NCBI RefSeq assembly: GCF_029227915.1
Contig: NC_079885.1
Location: forward strand, 16,749,001 to 16,813,000
DNA length: 64,000 nucleotides
Source: Hydractinia symbiolongicarpus
Lineage: Eukaryota > Cnidaria > Hydrozoa > Anthoathecata > Hydractiniidae
Reading direction: 5' to 3'
Within the stretch, counting starts at the first letter, position 1. The number at the start of each line of letters is the position of its first letter. The notes under the pieces are model-generated. The model made no database searches. It was not told the DNA's origin and saw nothing but the letters and a program-made list of their open reading frames with translations. A program made the translations under genes and the position numbers. Positions 55,012-64,000 of this stretch are shown here, piece after piece.

Positions 55012-56951
55012 TATATTATATTCAGTCCTCTCCCACAAAAATTTACACAAAATGTAAAAAATCAATGGTTCACGCCATTAAATAAAGAAGTGCAAAACAT
55101 TATATTTTATACCACCCTCTACCAAAAATTATAATTCGTATACAACCCTCTCTCATAAAAGTCTACACAAAATGTAAAAATCAACGGGTTAACCACAGAG
55201 TAAAAAATTGGCAAAATTTTAATATTTCGTTATTATCCATACTGTCTTTTACCAAACATTTTTATTGAAAGATGAAAAAGGAGTGGTTAGCAAGAAGTAA
55301 ATTTTAAATCAACAAATATTATTTGCTAATTTTGTGTACAGTCCTTCCTTTCAAAGGTTTACACAAAACGTAAAGCAAGAGCAGTTTCTGAGGAGTAAGC
55401 CCAAATCAGTCTTTTAGCATATTTCATATTGTCTTTGCCTACGAAATCTTACACAAGATGTAAAAAACCAGTTTGGAACACCTTAAATTTCTATCCAGAA
55501 AAGTAATTAACCTCTGTATTTTACTGTCAGAAACTTTCGCTCTCCCGAAACACAAAATTTAAAAAATCAACAGTTGACGACACAGAATAAAAATATACAA
55601 AATCCAATTATTTCAGCATATTGCGTAGTGGCCTCCAAAAATTTTAATCCAAAATATCTAAAAAGTTTAACGAGTTTGAGAGGAGTTAAACTGTCAACTC
55701 AAATCAATAAAATGTATTCAATTGTCCTTAAAATGTCTGTAACACTTCAGATTTTGTGGCTAGCTAATTATCTTTCATGATTCATGCTTTCAAAGTTTAA
55801 AGCTCAAAGCAAATCCATCAGGAGACAACTCCTGACAAAGACTACTAAAAATCCTGGCTAAACTAATAGTCATATTCTCGGATCCACAAATGTGAAAAGA
55901 TCTTCTGAGGAAAATGATATTTGGATTTATCAGCAAAAATTATATAAGATTGGAATTAAATTTTATATATGTTTGACCGTCATATTTAACTGTAGTAAAA
56001 CATTTTCACTGCAGTTGATTTGCGTGGTCAGTTCTTCATAAAATATTAAAAGTTTGGCCACTAATAAAGGCAGTTGTACTTAGTGTGTAAACTTAAAAAC
56101 TTGCATGTTAAATTTTGATGTCGAATTAAGAATGTTGGTCATTTTTGTTGAAAATAATCAGAAAATTTCAAGCATATAAACCCGGATCCAAGAATTTAGT
56201 TATAATAGCAAGTAGCTAGGTACAATATACATTGAAGACTTTAGCTAGGTAATATAGACACATTAAAATTTTATAAAGCACACACAAGGAGAAAGTAGCT
56301 ATGGTTGTCTAAGCAAAAAAACCACCTCATATAGCTAGCTACCTAAAAGTACTGTTTTAAGCATAAAAACTTTAAACAAACCTTTTTTTATGATGTAAAC
56401 TAGAATGAATAACTTCTTAAAATGTTTAATAAAAGTTTCTTTTAAAGCATTGAATGCAAAAATGCTGAAAAACACCTAAAATAAGCCTTTGAACACCAGA
56501 CCAGCAACCTTCATTTGGTTCCTATGCAACTAAGCGCTCCGTCGTTATTTAATGCCAGCCACTTCATTTCAGAATCTCTAAAATGTGTAAATATATAACC
56601 GGTGGTTGTGGCTATAATGCATACGGCTGTATATATATAGCTATTTCACTATACAGACATATAGATTTATATAGTATATATACATGTTGATATATTCATA
56701 AACTGTGTGTTCCGTGTATAAAATAGTGCCCTAATTTTATATTTTGGTAAATAAAATTGTGTTTTGAGCACGGGGGTAATTTTAACGTTTTTAACCGCTA
56801 TCGCCTCTAATAATGAGGCAAGACAGATTGCAAATTAACCCCCTTGATATTTTTCCCGTGTCCACGCTTATGAAGAAGTGACAATAGGACATTAAAAAGG
56901 GAAACCTGTTCCTTGGCCTAACCGTGCGCACACACACATTCATATATAAGA
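55012..56951 (-). mobile_element. Helitron-related sequence with degenerate tandem repeats
   Basis: The right end reads, on the minus strand, TCTTATATATGAATGTG, a Helitron 5' end like those at 33,916 and 35,926. The interior repeats (CAGTCCTCTCCCACAAAA, then ACACAAAATGTAAA) resemble those in Helitron 2. The left limit is uncertain because the miniature Helitron lies there. Confidence 0.45.
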
Positions 56952-57230
56952 CTAGTCGATAAGGCCCGTGAAAAAATCCACTTAGGCAGAAAAACAATAA
57001 AACAGATCCGTCATTAGAATTTTGATGACATATCATAGCAATGATCTCTTATGCACTAAAGTTTTTTCAGAAATTTATTTGGCTGTTGTTTCTATTGTGT
57101 AGAGCTTGATCAAAATGTTGTATAAGATGTTGTATAGGATCCTGTACATTAAACAATCGTTTAAGGAGATATAAGGGTTTATAAGTTTTGTTGATGTCAG
57201 GAAAGACAAACTAATTTTGTATGGTGGTCT
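56952..57230 (-). mobile_element. Helitron 3' end, head-to-tail with the preceding copy
   Basis: On the minus strand: GTGGATTTTTTCACGGG, CCTTATCGA, CTAG (56,955-56,952), directly followed by the TC start of the neighbouring copy. It has the same arrangement as the array at 30,625-35,926. Confidence 0.5.
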
Positions 57231-57463
57231 TATTGTCATTTTGAATGAAATAAGGCGATTTGCAAGCTGCATAAAAGTGTGTAGTCGTCATTAAAGAACA
57301 AAATACGATGAGCTTTATATAGCAGTGCAATCATTGTAGAACAAAAAACAGTGATTTTTAAGCTTTGTATGATTTTTAAGCTTTGTATTCCTCCTTTAAG
57401 AACAATAAAACTATTTCTATGCTTTTCACAGGTTATTTTAGAAGACACATACCTATGTTTAAG

Positions 57464-58240
57464 CTTGGAGGAAAGAATACGGAAGGAGAAACAACTTCAT
57501 TTCTGTACGCTTTAAATGTATTGAATTTTCTATTGTTTTTAATTTCAAAAGAATCAGTGCGTGAGGTTCTCGACCGAGTCTTTTACGCAAAAAAATGATC
57601 AAATTCCATGTTCTCCTTTAATAGGGGCTAACTTTTTTCTATTGAAATCTGACTGTAACACGCTGCAGGCACGTGATATTTATATGGAAAGTGTGCCTAA
57701 TATAAGTCGGTAAACATTGCTGTTAAAAACTTCAACAATACGTTTGGAAATAAGCGTTTAACCATGATATTAACCTATTTTTGCAGGCTTGAGTATACCA
57801 CTTTGATCTTGAAAAACAATATAGATAGATATGCGCCGGACGTGTGCCGACAAAATGTGTGCTGGATTAATGTTTATTCTAACTAAAGAAATAACTTCTT
57901 ATAACAGAACGTCGTTTTAAAACGAGATATAAACTTTTTCTTTTTGTTTACAAAAGTGTCGAGCATGTGCTTCTTCGCTAATTATGTTAACATAAGAACA
58001 AAAGAAATTTTACCGATTTCAATGTGGCTTCTTGTATTGGTATTATCATCAAATTCATCATCAAATTATCTAATTGTTTTTATAACCAATCATAGTTGCG
58101 AATTGTTATTCACAAATAATTTAGTCACACAACCGCCAAAATTTCAAATTAAGTTTCTATACAGACACCTGCTAGAACCTCACGCAGTGTTTCAATAGAA
58201 TTAAAAGAGTTGTTTCTCCTTCCGTATTCTTTCCTCCAAG
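57464..58240. mobile_element. 777-bp inverted-repeat element
   Basis: A perfect 33-bp inverted repeat (57,464-57,496 against 58,208-58,240; CTTGGAGGAAAGAATACGG at the outer end) plus a second inner block (GTGCGTGAGGTTCT near 57,560 against AGAACCTCACGCA near 58,170). The outer sequence continues with lower similarity. There is no transposase between the arms, so it is a MITE or an inverted duplication of a coding fragment. Confidence 0.65.
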
Positions 58241-58974
58241 GTTTAAGCCATGCTTTGGTCATTTCGAAACAAAATTTTACGATTTCTAAGTTTTAGAACG
58301 AAATACAGCAATTGTTGAACTCCATACGTTCTTGTTTTCCTCATTATAGAACAAAATATGATGTAATTTTAAAAATACGAATTACGAAGTGGTCAGTTTT
58401 CCTACAAAGCATCACATTTATTTTTCTTAAAACTGTTAAAATTACAAAAGAATTACAAACATGAAACAAAACAATCGTGTATAGTACCACAAGGAAAGGA
58501 AGTTACTGTTAACGATCATTACTGGTATTGTTATTCAAGTACCATTGGTTACTGGTAACAATCATTAATTTCAGCATAGCCATTATAAGTACCAATATCA
58601 TTACTAAGACTAATATTTATGTAAATCATACAAAAAAAAATCTTTAAGTAAATAGTTTCAATCCAAAAAAACAATCTAGGCAAACAATTGTTACCATGAT
58701 ATTTTGAGGCTTGCACACATCGACTGACAAGCAGACAGATTCAGCAATAGATAAACATTGCAAATTTTCTAACTTATTGAGGATTATTCGGATGGATTAT
58801 TCGTAAGAGTGAGAAAAATAGGGCAGTTTTAATACCAAAACTACCTGAATGTATTCTTTTTAAATGTTGTGTAAAAACATTAGTAACTAGTTTAGCGCTG
58901 TGTGTGATTCCTTTTTTACTTGTAAATAATACAGCAAGATTATTCTTATTTCTCTATGCAAATAAAAATCATAC
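58241..58974. other. End of VPS39 intron without recognised element
   Basis: AT-rich; contains repeated GTTACTGG/GGTACTTG-like short motifs near 58,510-58,570. No gene seen. Confidence 0.35.
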
Positions 58975-59308
58975 CTCCAAACATGTGTGATGGAAGCAGC
59001 ATAACAATGAGGACCACATACAATATTTCTTGTACCAGTGATATCAATTCTTTGGACAAGCAAGCGTGGATCTCGAGAACAAATCTCAATATTTCTAGAC
59101 AAAGCTGCAATAATATATGGTTGAGAGAATTGCAAGTCTAAAGGCACATCAGACCAAGTGACTGCATGTTTTTGATGATGCTGACCATGAGTATCTATAC
59201 TCAGAAAAACTGTAACCTCGTCGCGGCACAGTGCAATTTCACCAGATGGCATTGGAACAATCAATGGTTCCTGCTTTTTACCAGTGTCGAATAAATTAAT
59301 CACGTGAC
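58975..59308 (-). CDS. VPS39: VPS39 exon, end of CNH domain
   Basis: Acceptor GTTCTCAG precedes 59,308; donor TGGAG|GTATGA at 58,975. It encodes GHVINLFDTGKKQEPLIVPMP, EIALCRDEVTVFL, then QPYIIAALSRNIEICSRDPRLLVQ and ends ITHVWR. This corresponds to the C-terminal strands of the CNH (citron homology) beta-propeller of VPS39. The split Arg codon joins exactly to the exon at 47,901. Confidence 0.9.
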
Positions 59309-60359
59309 CTGAGAACAAAATATTGCAAATGTAATTTTGATAGTTGAGAAAGACAGAGAGTAATTGTAACTGTCATATTGCAAAAATTACTTCTATCAAA
59401 TTGTGTAATTTCTTTAATGAATCAGTGTGAACAAACAAGCGATGCTAAACCCGTTTTAGGGAAAAAATTTCTAACTGTTATAAGAAGGTTGTTGTTAACA
59501 ACCATCATACTTACTCAAAGTAGAACGTGAACCCATGCAAATTTAAAAAAGAACTTGCGTGGGAAAGAAAGTGCCCTGTGTGAGATACACAGCTTTTGCA
59601 CAAATTTTCTATTAGGTTACATGTTTTTTAAAATTAAAACAAGAAAAAAAGTGTACACCTTTTTTACCCTGAGAAAAAACGTTGTAATTACAGCCTGGCA
59701 ACAACCAAAAATTTTATAAATCTGTACTTTCCCTCCTCGTCCACCAAGAAGATGATTGTGAAAATTAGACACTCCACCATATCTGACATAATGTGCGATT
59801 TGGGATGCTCTTTAAAATTTATGCTTAAACCATTTTAAAACAGTAGTTCTACACCACATTTCAAGTTTGGTCAGACATTTTCATCTCAAATTTACGTAAG
59901 ATAAAAAGGCCTATAGATTTTCGTTTGGATTGGACATTTGTTTGCATGGCAGAATTACTGAGTAGCCCTGAGGACTGCTTGATCCATGAGTCAGCTTGTT
60001 CATAGCCAACCTGACCATCCTAGCTAATTCACTGACTCATAACTTAGTTCAATAACCACATAGACATGAATCTTAATTGCTTGGCCCCTTTGTTGTTGGT
60101 AACCAAGTCTTACAAAAAGAAATCCAGTCATGCTGTCCTTAACTAATGCTGAGGTAAACACTGACAGAAAACGAATGAAGCAAGTCTGCAAAACTGCACT
60201 TACAGGCAGAACAATGGATTTATTTGCAGAAAATGTGTTTGCTTCTTTTATATTATATTTTGTACATGACCTTTTCTGTTTTAAGAGACTTTTTTCAAGT
60301 GCATAATTTTGAGTAGTAAAAAGATCCTTTAGGAAAGAAAAGACAGAAAACAACATCAC
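59309..60359 (-). other. VPS39 intronic region
   Basis: An exon of about 40 residues is expected here from the family (before the LFDTGK block). I could not find one that fits both splice phases. No other gene seen. Confidence 0.35.
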
Positions 60360-60463
60360 CTTTTTTGCTGTTGCTCTTGCACATGAATTTCCAATGCTGT
60401 CATGAAGGAACTTACTTTGTGCTGCTTTTGCAAAAACAAGGCAAATCATTGGGGTTATTGATG
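60360..60463 (-). CDS. Tentative VPS39 CNH exon
   Basis: CTTTAAG precedes 60,463 and AAAAAG|GTGATG follows at 60,360. Read after a 2-nt partial codon, it gives 34 residues, SITPMICLVFAKAAQSKFLHD followed by CARATAKK. The AK.A..F..D and C.A..KK spacing loosely resembles the KAKGASLF...CVAVKKK region of VPS39. Similarity is weak and the neighbouring exon is missing. Confidence 0.35.
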
Positions 60464-62265
60464 CTTAAAGAAGCAAAGAACTATAAGATGAATTTTTTAA
60501 TATCTTAGTTATTTTCGACCACAAGCGTCCAGCGTTCTATAGCCGGTTCGAAATTTTGATTGAAAATTTTAAGACAATAGAGTGCCACAAATAAGAAAAA
60601 AACCCTCTTTATTTAACAAAACTTTTCGAAGCTAGCAGGTGTCATTCTGATTTAACTGATTTTCTTCTTTTATGCGGCATGTGTTCTGTTTATTTAAATC
60701 ACACATGAAAGCAAAACGAAAGAAATGCGTAACAAAGATTAAGATAGACAGTTGAATTATACATTAAATTTTAAAGACATAAAGTACAAAGGTAGCTACA
60801 GAAATGTGTTGGACAAAATGACATATTAAAAATTTTCATTTTGCAGAAAATTTTGCGTCTGGATCAGACATTTCGAACCGCTATTTCGAGGCCTGCATGC
60901 CACCTTCCCTTTAGGCGATAGCAACTAATGGAGTAAAAAAAATGGGTTTGTTCACACAAACTATACTATACAGGTCTTCTAATACTTTTTTTGTTCTTGC
61001 TATTCTTTTAAAGGTCCCTGTTTACCATATGGAGACAGCCTGCTTTGCAACACGGTCAACACAACCAGAGACCTTTACAAGTTTCCTTAATAAGTTAAAA
61101 CGAACTATAAACTATGGTGGTAAAAGAAATAAAACCGCTTGTTGATGCTAACATAACGAGGGAAATTCAAACATAAGAAAACACATGAATCAACAAACTG
61201 ATCTGAAATCGTATTTTTTTTTAATGCGCTACAAGGTTACCATATGCGATGATCCCTAGGAAAATCGACCGCTTCTAACTTTAAAACCGGATTTTGTATT
61301 TTCCAAAAATACGGAAATCGTATAAAAATACGCGTATTTCTAAAAATACGCTGTAGATTTAAAATACAAAGACATAAAAAATGTAATGTCTGGTTAGAAA
61401 AAAGTACACAGCAATATTCTTAACTTTTGGCCAAGCATAATCCTGATTCTAAGCATAATTTTGTTTTAAAATCATGCTAGCCATATATGTTAAAAGTTTT
61501 TTAACTATTTTTTTACAAACTGTGTGCAATTTTTCGAATCCACAGTGCCAGGCAACGGAAAATAGAAAGGTTCAATACAAGTATTCTCTTAGGATATGCT
61601 TAACTTTATATGTAATTTGAACTTACATTCTTATAAAAAAGTGTGCATTTGTGACTTAATAGAATTCAAGCAGATTTTGTTGAATGCTTTTGAACTTCTA
61701 CTTAATTAATTTTAATTGCGATTCATTTATGCGATTCCATTGGTGCGATTCAAAAATACGTGTATTATAATTTAAAGAGTTTTAACGAAGTAAAAATAGA
61801 AAAATAAATATATTAATAACGAGAAAGCAAGAGATGCCACTTATAATAATTTGATTTTTCGATCATTTATACGTAAAGTTTTCCTCACATAAAAAGAAAG
61901 AAAATAATGATTATTACAGATCGTCTGCAACAACGATGTACAGAAGATTTTTTCTCATGTTTTTATAATTTTATTATCCATTTTTATCTTACAAATCATA
62001 GTGTGTATAATAAAATCAGTGACAGTAATGGGGAGGACAAAGTTTCATGTGCTTTAGTAATTGTATTTTTTAAATTTTTTCACAATTTTTGTGGCCACTT
62101 GTTGTTTGATAGTAACAAATATAAAAAAAAGAATAGAAAGAAAAATATAATTGAATTTCCGCGCCCGAAGGCGTAGGAATATCTTTAAAACCGTCGTTTT
62201 TTCTTTTGGAGCATTTTTTGAGAAAAAATCGACCCTGGGATTTCACGTTCCTCTGTTTTTTTGTT
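60464..62265. other. Right-hand non-coding region
   Basis: AT-rich. At about 61,290-61,380 repeated AAAAATACG and CGTATTT blocks form overlapping inverted repeats, matched by a larger cluster at 63,450-63,620. The + frames at 60,942-61,145 and 61,907-62,176 have no recognised domain. No VPS39 N-terminal exon was found. Confidence 0.35.
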
Positions 62266-62270
62266 ACCTA

Positions 62271-62918
62271 AATGTCATTTTAGGCCAAAATTGGTTCAAA
62301 AATTAAAACTACTTTATTTTCCACAATATTTGGCACAGTTAACAAAAAAAGTATACTGAACATGATGGTAACATCAAAATTTCGATTTTTGGCCACCTTA
62401 AATGTCATTTTAGGCCAAAATTGGTCCAAAAAATAGAACTACTTTATTTTCCACAATATTTGGCACAGTTAACAAAGAAAGTATGCCGAACATGATGGTG
62501 ACATCAAAAGTTCTATTTTTGGCCACTTTAAATGTCATTTTAGGCCAAAATTGGTCCAAAAATTAAAACTACTTTATTTTCCACAAAATTTGGCACAGTT
62601 AACAAAAAAATTATGCTGAACATGATGGTGACATCAAAATTTCGATTTTTGGCCACCTTAAATGTCATTTTAGGCCAAAATTGGTCCAAAAATTAAAACT
62701 ACTTTATTTTCCACAAAATTTGGCACAGTTAACAAAAAAAGCATGCTAAACATGATGGTGACATCAAAATTTCGATTTTTGGCCACCTAAATGTCATTTT
62801 AGGCCAAAATTGGTCCAAAAATTAAAACTACTTTATTTTCCACAAAATTTGGCACAGTTAACAAAAAAAGTATGCTGAACATGATGGTGGCATCAAAATT
62901 TTGTTTTTTTGTCAACTA
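62271..62918 (+). repeat. Five tandem copies of a 130-bp repeat
   Basis: Units begin AATGTCATTTTAGGCC at 62,271, 62,401, 62,531, 62,661 and 62,790. Each carries TTTATTTTCCACAA, TTTGGCACAGTTAAC, GAACATGATGGTG and TTTTTGGCCACCT. Copies are highly similar, suggesting recent expansion. Confidence 0.9.
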
Positions 62919-63444
62919 AATGCCGTTTAAGACCATAAACGTTTCAATCATAAGACCACTTTCAACCATGAATGATAGGCTATAATTTTTGTTCGCAATT
63001 TCTTTTAAAGTGTGAGTTTATTATGACACGTTTCGTTTTGTTTGCGTTTGTTGTAAGATGTAATGTCACTTGTGTGTCTTCAAGCACCAAACTTCTTCGA
63101 ATGTTTGGCACGATAACACAACGAATTAGCAGGTTGTCATCAAATATTTTGGTAGCGAGCGGAAATTCTTAGAGCCCCCAGGGCTTCTTGTTCAAACTTA
63201 ATTTTAACATTTTACTATTTTTAACAGCATTTATCAATTTAGTCCTGGGTACTAGGTTGTAAAATACATGTTAATAACACCTAAAGATGATACCTGCCAT
63301 ACTTCTCTATTACCAGAAGCAAATCATTTCAATATGCTCAATGTGATTGCAAAGATGTAAATAGAATAGAATAACATTCAACACAAAAGAAAAACTTAAT
63401 TGCAGAATCCTGTTTTAGAGAGAGTGAGAAAATCGTTATTGAGA

Positions 63445-63625
63445 GAAAAATTAGAAATTCGTATTTTCTATTTTTAAAAAAATACGAATTTCGTATTTTT
63501 AAAAATAGAATTGCGTACTTTTAAAAATACGAAAATCCGTATTTCGTATTTTTATAAATTAAGCGTATTTTAAAATACATACTCCATATTCTTTAATACG
63601 AAATTTCTGTATTTCGTATTTTTTA
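63445..63625. repeat. Cluster of ATACGAAAT/ATTTCGTAT palindromes
   Basis: About ten alternating copies of AAAATACGAAATT and its complement lie in 180 bp, able to form many alternative hairpins. A smaller related cluster lies at 61,290-61,380. Confidence 0.7.
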
Positions 63626-64000
63626 ATGTTGTATAACGTCATGGGTATTTTTGCGCATGTGCACATTATGCATTATGTATGCGCACGTGTTTGTTGGTTA
63701 TCAGTTCAAAATTCTGTTTATCGTGTAACGATCATTTTTATACGAAGAAACCAATATATTAAATTCAGAGTTATTATTCTAAAGAAGTTTCCAGGGGAAC
63801 TTAAGACAAATATTGTCATATAGTGCAGGGACTTGGGATTATTTAAAAGTTCGCATTCAAAACACTAATTAATATTATTTAGTCGTTCAAAGTTCAAGGT
63901 TTTACTTACATTGTTATTAATTATGGTGGAGTTAACATTACTAAAAAATCAACGTAAAGGTCATAGTGGCAACCCTCTTAATTTTCAGACATTTTGGGAC
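63626..64000. other. Window right end, nothing recognised
   Basis: AT-rich; the short + frame at 63,626-63,823 has no recognisable feature. Confidence 0.3.

Larger units (their letters stand above)
47902..58974 (-). other. VPS39 11-kb intron filled with transposon debris
   Basis: The donor is GTATGA at 58,974 and the acceptor TTATAG at 47,902. It contains a GC-run MITE, a 23-bp palindrome, a transposon-derived helix-turn-helix fragment, a Penelope fragment, several Helitrons and an inverted-repeat element, listed separately. Between these I see no supported gene at 48,496-50,141, 50,917-52,380 and 52,861-53,560. Confidence 0.8.

Noticed and set aside
60024-60449. A 141-codon minus-strand frame as a single gene
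   Set aside because: No domain is visible along most of it. Only 60,360-60,463 has splice signals and weak VPS39 similarity.

Overview
This is a eukaryotic, AT-rich, transposon-dense window, most likely from a cnidarian and possibly a hydrozoan. The evidence is a spliced VPS39 gene with animal-type sequence, Polinton/Maverick proteins of the kind I associate with cnidarian genomes, a P-like THAP transposase, a BEL/Pao retroelement, a CR1-like LINE, a Penelope-like fragment and Helitrons. The species cannot be fixed from the sequence. Almost every mobile-element gene is broken; the one clear host gene is intact as far as it is visible.

Left third (1-29,010). A tandem satellite with a 182-bp period (1-589 and 19,860-20,615) was invaded by a Polinton/Maverick (590-19,859). 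The Polinton has terminal inverted repeats of about 130 bp and a 5-bp ATATT direct repeat at its borders. It carries a capsid and packaging module (double jelly-roll major capsid protein, A32-like ATPase, several small membrane and coiled-coil proteins), a retrovirus-like integrase and a protein-primed family-B DNA polymerase with an N-terminal SAP-like domain. Most genes have in-frame stops or frameshifts. A CR1-like LINE (about 15,190-19,080) is inserted inside the polymerase gene. Short, near-perfect hairpins lie at most gene junctions of the Polinton. Right of the satellite is a 3'-truncated BEL/Pao element (20,616 to about 26,450), a polymerase fragment of a second Polinton (26,462-28,017), and the same satellite in inverted orientation (28,018-29,010).

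Middle (29,010-43,400). Two small exons encode a SAM-like C-terminus. A GATAAT-type minisatellite is split by three head-to-tail non-autonomous Helitrons (30,625-35,926). Two decayed copies of a P-like element follow. Each pairs a THAP transposase on + with a convergent C2H2 zinc-finger gene on -, which suggests that both genes belong to one element.

Right part (43,400-64,000). The 3' half of VPS39 (HOPS tethering complex) lies on the minus strand. Exons at 45,699-47,057, 47,241-47,299 (59 nt), 47,585-47,901 and 58,975-59,308 splice in phase, and a tentative exon lies at 60,360-60,463. The 11-kb intron between 47,902 and 58,974 is a trap for Penelope, Helitron, MITE and inverted-repeat elements. 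Tandem and palindromic AT-rich repeats fill the right edge.
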